From the NCBI GenBank assembly GCA_030065615.1, contig JASJDR010000060.1, positions 1 through 41,717 on the forward strand: 41,717 bases of DNA, read 5' to 3'. Shown here piece after piece: positions 18,961 to 26,963 of the stretch. The notes beneath the pieces were generated by a model. The model saw only the letters and a list, made by a program, of their open reading frames with translations, did no database searches and was not told where the DNA came from. Each line of letters opens with the position of its first letter. The first letter of the stretch is position 1. The translations under genes and the position numbers were made by a program. The DNA comes from Xenococcus sp. MO_188.B8 (lineage in GTDB: Bacteria > Cyanobacteriota > Cyanobacteriia > Cyanobacteriales > Xenococcaceae).

Positions 18961-19512
18961 TTAATACATTGCTGCTGAGATTGTCCAAGCATCAATAAAC
19001 AGGAGGACAATTGTAAAGACAAATAAGATGAGATACATCCAAGGTTGAGCTAGAGGACGAACATCGGTGGTGTCGATTCCTGTCTTTTCTTCTACGATGC
19101 GTACCATCTTGGCAAAACCAGCAATTCGCATCGGTAATAGATAGGCGCGATCGCGTTCTAGCGTTATGAAATAATATACTAAGCCACCCTGTCCAGTAGT
19201 GCGCATTTTTAAGCCAGCTATTTGAGTCCATTTTAGAGACCAACGTTGATAAAAAATCTGGGGAATCCAACTTGGATAAGTTACCTGGATTTTTTCTTCA
19301 TCTAAAAGCACTTGCTGGCTAAGAGCAGCATAAACCACGATCGCACCTATGCCAATTCCAATTGACAAGAAATTACTGGGTACTGGTGCCGATGTCGCTT
19401 CAGCTAGAAAGGGTAAAGGTATTGTTAAGGCAGCATATAGCAATAATAGGGTGATTCGGATCAGAGGCGAAATATTAAAAATACAAATTGTTGAGGGTTG
19501 ATTGTCCGTCAT
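18961..19512 (-). CDS. Membrane protein of unknown function, PH-like layout
   Basis: 183 residues. Two hydrophobic helices near the N-terminus (~14-34 and ~46-68), a soluble, beta-rich middle (~70-155; LLDEEKIQVTYPSW, WSLKWTQIAGLKMRTTG, YYFITLERDRAYLLPMRI), and one C-terminal helix (~157-178). The order of two helices, then a small domain in which a W...I..L pattern precedes basic strands, resembles bacterial PH-like membrane proteins, but I cannot name the family with confidence. Both neighbours are on different transcription units. The coding frame is clean and the composition is like the surrounding genes. Confidence 0.75.
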   Translation of the reverse strand: MTDNQPSTICIFNISPLIRITLLLLYAALTIPLPFLAEATSAPVPSNFLSIGIGIGAIVVYAALSQQVLLDEEKIQVTYPSWIPQIFYQRWSLKWTQIAGLKMRTTGQGGLVYYFITLERDRAYLLPMRIAGFAKMVRIVEEKTGIDTTDVRPLAQPWMYLILFVFTIVLLFIDAWTISAAMY

Positions 19513-19677
19513 AAAGATTTATTTACTAGTATTAAACTTATTTAAGTTTAATATGACATTCTTCATTAATCACAAAATTTATTGTTGATACATTTTGTGC
19601 TCTCTAATTCGTCAATTTATGTTGTAAAGTTATTAGTCGGCTTTCAGAAGTTAATATTTGTTTTAGTAAGCGCTCTA

Positions 19678-20229
19678 TTACTTGGAAATAGAAAAAGTGT
19701 AATTACTTCCTTTATGAAGTTGGAAGAGTTGGGCTCCAGATATTCGATACCAAAATAACCAGCCGCTAGCTAAGATTAGTGCTATAGTTAAAATAAAAAA
19801 AGGAAGCCACTTATATTTTTCATATGCTTCTTCCATTTCAGGCTCATTGTCAATTTCTCTACTGTCCTGAATAGGATTTTTTTTTGCTCTCAAATTAAGT
19901 TTTTGCCATTCAAGTTCCCAATCAATACTCGATTCATTAGAATCATGTTCCCAATTCACACTCGACTCATTAGCGGTCGTTGTTGGTTCGCTAACTTGTA
20001 AAACTTCAGACAGAAAATGAAGTTTTATTTGACTAGCTAAATCCTTAAGAAAATTTGCTGCTTGATGATTACCATAGGACATGACCCTAATTGATTTTTG
20101 TTCAATGAGTTCAACAAAATTGTGATCGATTAGTTGTTGGTTGTTATTTAAAACCTTGCTAGCCTCAGTGGGATATGTTAGTAAAACCTTAATTAGATTT
20201 TGTTGTTTTTCTAGGTTTTGTGTATTCAT
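19678..20229 (-). CDS. Membrane-anchored protein with an N-terminal helical module like that of cyanobacterial CHAT/TPR proteins
   Basis: 183 residues. Residues ~5-75 (LIKVLLTYPTEASKVLNNNQQLIDHNFVE...NHQAANFLKDLASQI) resemble the short helical module with a 'NLI..LL.CP.GEE..IL..N..L.D..LV' and 'NAANFL..LA.QL' pattern that begins many cyanobacterial CHAT-protease and TPR proteins; here it stands alone. An acidic linker with a doubled motif (NESSVNWEHDSNESSIDWELEW, ~88-109) follows, then a hydrophobic helix (~142-162) and a short tail. Predicted single-pass with the module in the cytoplasm. Function unknown; the module match is from memory of the pattern, not a search. Confidence 0.7.
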   Translation of the reverse strand: MNTQNLEKQQNLIKVLLTYPTEASKVLNNNQQLIDHNFVELIEQKSIRVMSYGNHQAANFLKDLASQIKLHFLSEVLQVSEPTTTANESSVNWEHDSNESSIDWELEWQKLNLRAKKNPIQDSREIDNEPEMEEAYEKYKWLPFFILTIALILASGWLFWYRISGAQLFQLHKGSNYTFSISK

Positions 20230-20804
20230 AGTGGATAATGGTTTTAGTTAGTAAGGTGGGTAATCCAAACCGCAGCTTGTTCTTAGAAATAACTTTCTCA
20301 ATTTTAATCGTACTCGCTCAACCAATGCCAAAGTTAATAATTGCCATCAGCTCTTAGGTAATCTCTTTTTAACAAGGCTTGGCTTCACGAAGTCAGAAGG
20401 CAGAGCTTAGAAGTTTCTGTTCACAATTTATTTATAATTGCTACAGTTATATTAATTCATATTTACGTACGTATTGAATTACTTATGCGTGCCGCCTCAT
20501 GATTATGTGTGAATCGATAACTTATAAATTGAGCAAAAGTATTAGAGCTAGTACCCCAAGAGAGTGTGGGGAGAGGGGGTGGACAAGGAAGATTGGGGGG
20601 AGTTAAGTTTTTTGTTTTCTCATTTTCTCCTTTGTCTTCGCACACTACCCTATCTTCCTTATCTCTCTTTGGCTTCCGTTTCCCTCTCAATTAATGATTG
20701 CTCTTGATTACTAAATCGGCGCTCTAGGAACGACTGTTTAACCCTTTACCCTCGCCAAGACCGTATCCTACTATAGATATATAAATTCTAGATTAAACAG
20801 CTAC
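20230..20804. other. Intergenic region with a dispersed G-rich repeat
   Basis: 575 bases. 20559-20590 is the inverted second copy of the 32-bp C-rich repeat at 15077-15108, followed by GATTGGGGGGAG. The remainder is AT-rich with no credible gene; the frames that cross the repeat are low-complexity. Confidence 0.6.
20559..20590 (+). repeat. Dispersed G-rich 32-bp repeat, copy 2
   Basis: Perfect reverse complement of 15077-15108. It lies in a strongly G/A-skewed tract. Confidence 0.7.
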
Positions 20805-22745
20805 TTATAAATCTGATACCAATCTGGCTTTTCTCAAGAAAAATTTCAATACAGTTTCTTCTTTGGCAATGATATCGACTTCTCCTTCCATTCCTAATTG
20901 CAATCCACACTTATGAGCTCCCTGACTCAAAGTTAAGCTTTCTGGTTGGATTGTTACTTCATATAAACCCTGGGCAGTATTAGCTGCTCCGGCACCTCCT
21001 TGAGTTGAAATCGCATCAGGGGATACTTGGGTTACTTGCCCTTTCAATGTGCCATAGTCAGGATAGGGACAAGCCGAAATTCTTAATTGGGCTGGTTGTC
21101 CGATAGTTATTTGATTGATATCTTGGGGTTTAACATAAGCCTTAGCTAGTAAAGAGCTATCTTCAGGAGCTATTTTCGCTATTTCTGTCCCTGGCTGAAC
21201 ATTTTGACCAGAATTGCGAAGATTTAATTGGAAAAGAGTTCCATTGGTTGGTGCTTTAATAATGGCACCATCGCTATTTTTCAGAGATTGTTTAAGTTGA
21301 CGTTGATATCTTTCTAATTGTTTTTGTGTATCCATAGCCTGTTGTTTTAGTGCTTCTCGCTCGCGGTTCAAGGTAGCAAGGGTGGCTTTGCCGCTAGCTT
21401 GAGTTTGAGTGATCCGGTTTTGAGCGATCGCGACTTCGGCATCACTAGGATTGAGGGCTGCAACCATATTATCTAGTCTAGCTTGAGCTGCTGCGATCGC
21501 TTGATTTTGTCGATTGATCGCGCTTTGTGATCTCTTGACGCTTGCTTGTTGGGCGCGAACTTCTTGTTCTTGCTGAAGGTAAGCTAATTTGGTTTCTTCT
21601 AAGCGATCTTGAGATAAGGCTCCAGTCTGAGCAATCGATTGATAGCGAGCTAGTTTGGTTTGTGAAGCTTTGAGGGCTGCGTTCTGCGATTCTAGAGTGG
21701 CTTGAGATGAGATAAGGTCTGCTTGGGCTTGTTCTAGTTCTACTTGGGCTAAATTAAGATTAGCTTGGGCTTCTTGTACCTGAGCAGAACTGGTAATTTT
21801 GCGATCGCGAAGATTGCGGCGCGTCCGATTTAATTCCGCTTTCGCTTCGGCTACGGAATTATTAATGCGTTCAGTTTCGGCAAGTATTTGTCGATTTAAG
21901 GCGGATTTTTGGGCAGCGAGCTGCTGTAGTTGCAGTTGCGCTTGTTGAATTTGGTTTTGTAAAAGGTTAGTTTCTGTCTCTAAAGAGGAATTATCGATAG
22001 TGGCAATAATATCTCCTTTTTTAAGGGTTTGATTTTCCTGGGCTTGAATAGATACTATGGTTCCCGGGGTTTTTGCTTGAACAACTTTTACTTTGCCATC
22101 GGGGCGAATTGTCGCGTTAGCCTTGACGGTAACTTTGTAAGGGGTAAATGCTGCCAGTGCGATCAAGATGCCCACGGAACCTGCTAAAAACATGCCTCCT
22201 AGTCTGCTCCAAACACTAATTGCTGGCATAAAATCGTTTTCATCGACCTGAACCAATTGCTCGTGTTGAGCCTGAGAAACTGATGCTACTTGCTGACGGT
22301 GAGGAACTATAGCACTAACATCGACATTTCTCGATATTTGATTACAGAGAGAATCTTCTTCGCTTTCAGGAACAATTAAGATCGTATCAGCATTCCCTGG
22401 TTTATATCCAGATGAATCTAGGCTATCAATAACATCCTGGTAATTAGTAATTTCTTTGTGATCTCTACCTGTCATCACTTTAATGTAACTATAGAGATTC
22501 CAAAATGTGATTTGAACCGAATAGTAATCTAGTTCTTCAGGAAGTGCTTCACTAATAGCTTCTGGACTGTAACCGCGGAATAATCCTTCCAAACAGACTT
22601 TTTCTAAAGGAGTGAGGGGTTCTTTTTGTCGCTGAAGTTTAATTGACTCGATATGTTGATAGAGTTCTTGCAGATTCCAATTATTATGAGCTTCAGAAAA
22701 AATTTGCTGACGATTGCTTAAACTTGTGCTTGTATTCTCATTCAT
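20805..22745 (-). CDS. HlyD-family periplasmic adaptor with an N-terminal cytoplasmic HTH-like domain
   Basis: 646 residues. HlyD/AcrA-type adaptors bridge an inner-membrane ABC transporter and an outer-membrane channel in type I secretion or efflux. Here the membrane anchor is late (~183-201), followed by a first lipoyl half (KVVQAKTPGTIVSI), a long alpha-helical hairpin rich in Gln/Ala heptads (~255-490), the second lipoyl half (GAIIKAPTNGTLF) and a beta-barrel. The ~180 residues before the anchor are unusual: residues ~44-95 (LTPLEKVCLEGLFRGYSPEAISEALPEE...WNLYSYIKVMTG) look like a winged-HTH-like module found at the N-terminus of other cyanobacterial proteins. No transporter ATPase is adjacent on this strand. 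The start at 22745 is kept because the whole N-terminal frame has coding character. Confidence 0.88.
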   Translation of the reverse strand: MNENTSTSLSNRQQIFSEAHNNWNLQELYQHIESIKLQRQKEPLTPLEKVCLEGLFRGYSPEAISEALPEELDYYSVQITFWNLYSYIKVMTGRDHKEITNYQDVIDSLDSSGYKPGNADTILIVPESEEDSLCNQISRNVDVSAIVPHRQQVASVSQAQHEQLVQVDENDFMPAISVWSRLGGMFLAGSVGILIALAAFTPYKVTVKANATIRPDGKVKVVQAKTPGTIVSIQAQENQTLKKGDIIATIDNSSLETETNLLQNQIQQAQLQLQQLAAQKSALNRQILAETERINNSVAEAKAELNRTRRNLRDRKITSSAQVQEAQANLNLAQVELEQAQADLISSQATLESQNAALKASQTKLARYQSIAQTGALSQDRLEETKLAYLQQEQEVRAQQASVKRSQSAINRQNQAIAAAQARLDNMVAALNPSDAEVAIAQNRITQTQASGKATLATLNREREALKQQAMDTQKQLERYQRQLKQSLKNSDGAIIKAPTNGTLFQLNLRNSGQNVQPGTEIAKIAPEDSSLLAKAYVKPQDINQITIGQPAQLRISACPYPDYGTLKGQVTQVSPDAISTQGGAGAANTAQGLYEVTIQPESLTLSQGAHKCGLQLGMEGEVDIIAKEETVLKFFLRKARLVSDL

Positions 22746-23430
22746 AATTACATTTTCAGAAATTACTTCTGTTCCCCTACTGAAAAACTTAATTCTTGGC
22801 GATTACGATGTCGCTTGATTCTTGTTATGGATTCTTATGTTTGAACCAAACAAAAATATGCAGTTTAGAGATAAATCCAGATCAAGCTCAGAAGACAGCC
22901 CCTTGGGAACCCCCGCAACGGACTCAGGGCTGTTTCAAAATGCAATAAGTTAACGATTTTGAGAGATAGGGGGATAAGGTGATAGAGAAATAGGGAAATA
23001 CAACTAAATTTACTTAAAAATAAGCTAATTTAGTTTTTAAGATCTGAATAATTATTCTGGTTTAATCAACTGAAATGACTAACAATTCGTTGACTGACAA
23101 AAATTATTGTTTAATAAATATTGTTAAAATTACGACTATTTTTCTAAAATTCCCCCTATCTCCCCATTTCTCCATTTCCTCATCTATTTTTTTCGAGAAT
23201 AAAACAGCCCTGCGCAACGGAATGGCTTGGGAATGCTAACCAAGAGAAGGACAATCAAGAGAAGGACAATAATGATTTGGGATGCTATTTTACAAGAAAA
23301 GCCGTAGCTGCTAGATCACCTATACTTGGTTTTTTTACTTGATTTTTTGCAAGTACCTTATCGTTTATTTTACATTCTTGAAATATAAAAAATCCTGATA
23401 AATAACATACAACTGAATTGAGAAGTAACC
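22746..23430. other. Intergenic region holding element B copy 2
   Basis: 685 bases between divergent genes. 22925-23212 is the miniature element. The left flank contains CCCTTGGGAACCCCCGCAACGG-type dispersed repeat DNA and the right flank has a 12-base direct repeat of AAGAGAAGGACA (near 23242 and 23257). The rest is AT-rich and holds the promoters of both neighbours. Confidence 0.55.
22925..23212. mobile_element. Non-coding miniature element B, copy 2 (MITE-like)
   Basis: 288 bases bounded by CAGGGCTGTTTCA (22925-22937) and TAAAACAGCCCTG (23200-23212). It shares ends, length and internal layout with 2498-2781: an AT-rich interior including an AAAAATAA-containing stretch near 23020 similar to that at 2587, and a C-rich run before the right end. 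The direct repeat CGCAACGGA flanks it (22914-22922 and 23213-23221; two extra bases on the left), consistent with a target duplication of about 9 bases. It has no coding frame. Confidence 0.65.
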
Positions 23431-24171
23431 TTGAATAAATATCGCGATACCGCCATTGCTCTAACTGGCATATGCTCTATTGGATTAGCCTCAATTTCGT
23501 TGGCTCAAGAGAGCAACCACTTAGAATATAATCAGAACCTTGAAGAAATTACAGCTCCAGATGTCTCTAGTTTACTCAATCCTGATAACCCAATTCCCGC
23601 AACAAGCGTCAGTACTGCTAAAAAGTTATTTGATCAAGAAAAGAATTATCTAGAAGGAGGAAGTTTCTTAAAAACAGACAGTGAGCTAGAGGGAGTTGTT
23701 TCTTTCTTTAAACCTAAAATAGAAGAATTTTTACCCCAAGCTTTAGAAATAATTCGAGAATTTGAAGGTTTTCGCGAGCAAGCTTATGTCGATACCGATG
23801 GAACTCCTGTCATTGGCTATGGTTTATCGAAAGTAGATGGGAGAAAAGTCCGATTGGGAGATCGGATCTCTGTAGCTAAAGCGGAGGCAGTTTTGAGTGA
23901 GCAAGTGCTAGAGCTGCAAGAACAAATTAAGTCTATGGTTGCGGTAGAACTCAATAGCAATCAATTGAGCGCTTTAAGTTCTTTTGCTTTCAATGTCGGT
24001 ATCTATGGCTTGGAAAGTAGTACTTTGCTCAGGAAACTCAACGTGGGAGATTATTTGGGTGCCGCTAATGAATTTCCGCGTTGGAATAAAGCTACCATTA
24101 GAGGGAGAAAAATTCCATTGGCAGGATTAACTAGAAGAAGAGAGGCAGAAAAACAATTATTTCTGAAGTAA
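23431..24171 (+). CDS. Secreted GH24 (phage-type) lysozyme-like protein
   Basis: 246 residues, TTG start. A signal peptide covers ~1-25 (cut near SLAQ), then a ~75-residue linker, then a GH24 muramidase fold from ~100: IIREFEGFREQAYVDTDGTPVIGYG. Relative to T4 lysozyme, the catalytic Glu (E112) and Asp (D121) are kept with correct spacing, but the third residue (T4 Thr26) is Val127. The substrate-cleft and C-terminal helices are normal (LNSNQLSALSSFAFNVG; TRRREAEKQLFL). The fold normally cuts the MurNAc-GlcNAc bond of peptidoglycan. No holin, spanin or other phage gene is adjacent, so a cell-wall remodelling or bacteriolytic role of a host protein is likelier than an endolysin in a prophage. 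Confidence 0.85.
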   Translation: MNKYRDTAIALTGICSIGLASISLAQESNHLEYNQNLEEITAPDVSSLLNPDNPIPATSVSTAKKLFDQEKNYLEGGSFLKTDSELEGVVSFFKPKIEEFLPQALEIIREFEGFREQAYVDTDGTPVIGYGLSKVDGRKVRLGDRISVAKAEAVLSEQVLELQEQIKSMVAVELNSNQLSALSSFAFNVGIYGLESSTLLRKLNVGDYLGAANEFPRWNKATIRGRKIPLAGLTRRREAEKQLFLK

Positions 24172-24372
24172 CCTCATTACAAAAAAACTGTCTTGAGAAG
24201 GAGCTGTAGCTTGAATTGCACTAAGTTACAGCTTGATGCTACTTTCATTCTTTAACAGATAATTATTGACGACTAATCAGGAATTTTACACTACAAGATA
24301 TAAATTTATATTACAATCCATTTTAATTTTCCATTTTAATTTTACTCTGCCTAAAAGCGATCGCATTTTTTT

Positions 24373-26751
24373 ATGACTTCAGTTACTCCTAAAAGAGCTA
24401 TAGTAACTATTTGTTCTGGCAATTACTTTCCTTATGCCAGAATTTTATTTACTTCTTTGCAACAATATCATCCCGAAGCATCTTTATTTTTATGTTTGGC
24501 AGATAAATTACAACCTGATGGGGAATTGGGGATTGAGGGCGTGGAAGTAATTCCTGCGGCAGATTTGGCAATCACTAATTTCGCTGATTTTGCTTTTCGC
24601 TACGATATCATGGAGTTTAATACGGCGGTTAAACCCTTTGTAATGCAAGATTTAATTGAAAATCGGGGTTTTGAGGAGGTAGTGTATCTCGATCCTGATA
24701 TTGAATTATTTGCGCCGATGAGTCCGGTGTTTGAGGCTTTTGCCAAGGGAGCGGATTTTGTCTTAACGCCTCATATTACGGAACCTGCAGAGTTTGGTGA
24801 GTTTCCTGATGATATCGGCATTATGAAAGCAGGGATTTACAATTTAGGTTTCATCGCGGTTAATAATAGTCTTGATGGGATTAGTTTTCTCCATTGGTGG
24901 GGTAGAAGGTTAAGGTTTCAATGTGTGAATCGGCAGAGTGAAGGGATTTTTGTCGATCAGAAATTTGTTGACTTGTTACCATCATTTCATGACAATGTTG
25001 CTATTTTACGCGATCGCAGTTTAAATGTGGCCTATTGGAATTTGGATCAAAGAGAGTTAACTAAAACTGATGAGGGATGGTTAGTTAATGGTCAGCCTTT
25101 AAGATTTTTCCACTTTAGCGGTATTAGTACCAAAGCGCCGCATCAACTTTCGAAACATACTTCTCGGTTTAGGGAGAATTTAACTCCCGCTTTACAAGAA
25201 ATTATTCTTCATTACATTGATAAGTTAAAATACTTCGGTTTTGGTAGTACAGCTAATCCAGAATATGGTTATGCCAGATTTAATAATGGTATCGCGATCG
25301 CGGATATGATGCGTCGATGTTATCGGGATACCGAAGATCTGTTTCTGGAAAATCCTTTTGATAGTTTTGCTGATTATCTCAATCAACCCAGTCAAGCTAC
25401 CATTAGCAATTCTCCTTGGTTAATCACCAACTTAATGTATCATTTCTGGAGCGAACGAGAAGATTTACAACAAGCCTTCGATCTCAATCATCCTGAGAGT
25501 CGTCACAATTACGGTTTATGGTTTGTTCAGAATGCCCCAAGTTATGGAATTGATGCCTATTTTATCAATCCTGTTCTCGATAATGTGGGTTACTTTTACG
25601 CCAATCAAATTAAGTTAAACCCCCAGAGATTCGGTGCCCGCAAAGCAGATGTCGGCGTGATTGGTTATCTTAAAGCAGAAACAGGAGTTGGCAATGCGGG
25701 AAGAATGGTAGCTAGTAGTTTCTACAAATCCCAAGTTAACACTCAAGGCTATAATGTCACTCTTAATGTGATGGCTCGTCAAGCAGAAACTCAAGTTGAT
25801 GACATTTTGGCAAGTAAAATTGATTCTCGGGTAGAAATTTATAACGTTAATGCGGATCAACTTGGAGTAGTCAGAAAACATTTGGCGGGGAAAACCAATG
25901 AGAATGCCTACAAGATAAATATGCCCTTTTGGGAATTGAGTAAATTTCCGACGGCTTGGGTAAATAACTACCTTGGTATTCATGAGGTCTGGGCTCCTTC
26001 GCGTTTTGTCCAAGCTGCGGTACAAACAGCGATGACTCTGCCTGTAATTTGGATGCCTCCTGCGGTTACCCTGGATCAGTTTACCCCACGCGATCGAAGT
26101 TATTTTAAATTACCAGAGCATACTTTCTTGTTTCATTTCAATTTTGATTTTTCTTCCTTTGCTACCAGGAAAAATGCTATTGCGGGCATTGAAGCCTATC
26201 GTTTAGCTTTCCGCGGTCGCCCAAATAACACCCCTACAGCTTTAGCTATTAAAACCCGAGGTTACGATCCTGATGGTAAAAACTTACAAAAATTAATTGA
26301 TTTTACTGCTGATGAGCCAGATATCTATATTCTCAATGAAGAGATGGCTTATAGTGATGCGATGGCATTAATGAATTGTTGTGATTGTTATCTCTCTTTG
26401 CATAGATCCGAAGGTTTTGGTTTTACTCCAGCAGAAGCAATGTTATTGGAAAAACCTGTGATTGCTACGGATTATTCAGGAACTAGAGATTTTATTGATT
26501 CGACTACGGGCTTTCCTGTGAGTTATCGTTTAATATCGGTAAAGGAAAACGAGTATCCTTTCTGGGAATCTCAACAATGGGCAGACCCCAACCTCGATCA
26601 TGCAGCTTGGCTAATGCGAAAAATAGTGTCAGATCTAACTCATACTAAGCAAGTCTCTCTTGCCGGAAAACAGAGAATCTTATCTGAATATTCTCCCGAA
26701 CATGTTGGACAACTTTACAAGCAAAGGCTACAACAAATTGGAATTATCTAA
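24373..26751 (+). CDS. Double-domain glycosyltransferase (GT-A plus GT4-like GT-B)
   Basis: 792 residues. The N-terminal domain (~1-250) is a GT-A fold: it opens with RAIVTICSGNYFPYARILFTSL and has the metal-binding DPD at 107-109 in VVYLDPDIELF. A linker region (~270-420) follows. The C-terminal domain (~430-790) is GT-B of the GT4 kind, with nucleotide-sugar site LSLHRSEGFGFTPAEAMLLE (~673-692) and KPVIATDYSGTRDF. Two active sites suggest successive sugar additions in making a surface glycan. No membrane segment; cytoplasmic, perhaps membrane-peripheral. The FkbM methyltransferase gene follows after 212 bases on the same strand. Donor and acceptor sugars cannot be told. Confidence 0.9.
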   Translation: MTSVTPKRAIVTICSGNYFPYARILFTSLQQYHPEASLFLCLADKLQPDGELGIEGVEVIPAADLAITNFADFAFRYDIMEFNTAVKPFVMQDLIENRGFEEVVYLDPDIELFAPMSPVFEAFAKGADFVLTPHITEPAEFGEFPDDIGIMKAGIYNLGFIAVNNSLDGISFLHWWGRRLRFQCVNRQSEGIFVDQKFVDLLPSFHDNVAILRDRSLNVAYWNLDQRELTKTDEGWLVNGQPLRFFHFSGISTKAPHQLSKHTSRFRENLTPALQEIILHYIDKLKYFGFGSTANPEYGYARFNNGIAIADMMRRCYRDTEDLFLENPFDSFADYLNQPSQATISNSPWLITNLMYHFWSEREDLQQAFDLNHPESRHNYGLWFVQNAPSYGIDAYFINPVLDNVGYFYANQIKLNPQRFGARKADVGVIGYLKAETGVGNAGRMVASSFYKSQVNTQGYNVTLNVMARQAETQVDDILASKIDSRVEIYNVNADQLGVVRKHLAGKTNENAYKINMPFWELSKFPTAWVNNYLGIHEVWAPSRFVQAAVQTAMTLPVIWMPPAVTLDQFTPRDRSYFKLPEHTFLFHFNFDFSSFATRKNAIAGIEAYRLAFRGRPNNTPTALAIKTRGYDPDGKNLQKLIDFTADEPDIYILNEEMAYSDAMALMNCCDCYLSLHRSEGFGFTPAEAMLLEKPVIATDYSGTRDFIDSTTGFPVSYRLISVKENEYPFWESQQWADPNLDHAAWLMRKIVSDLTHTKQVSLAGKQRILSEYSPEHVGQLYKQRLQQIGII

Positions 26752-26789
26752 TATTTAGCATTGACCATTTACCATTGACCAGCCACCCT

Positions 26790-26935
26790 ACGGTGCTACC
26801 CCGAGAAACCTCAAAGGCGTTCCGACCTCTTACGCCGCCCTAACCCTAAAGGGTTCAACAGTTTGCTTATGCCGGGGAACCCTTTAGGGGCTTCCTCCGC
26901 TTCCTCGCTATCGCGAATGCGCAAGTTTGAACATT
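26790..26935. repeat. GC-rich dispersed repeat with hairpins
   Basis: Between the glycosyltransferase and methyltransferase genes. It contains ACCCTAAAGGGTT and GGAACCCTTTAGGGG palindromes and ends with CGCTATCGCGAATGCGC, of the same style as the GC-rich blocks near 9550 and 11400. Probably a REP-like intergenic repeat; no coding sense. Confidence 0.5.
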
Positions 26936-26963
26936 TAGCATTTATCAATTAGTCAGTCACAAT

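Noticed and set aside
20463..20690. 75-codon minus-strand frame in the 20.5-kb spacer
   Set aside because: Translation is Lys/Pro low-complexity produced by the G-rich repeat.
23431..24171. Lysozyme gene as evidence of a prophage
   Set aside because: It has a signal peptide and no phage neighbours; better seen as a host secreted protein.
24202..24233. AGCTGTA/TACAGCT inverted repeat after the lysozyme gene as a terminator
   Set aside because: Seven-base stem with an 18-base loop and no following T-run.
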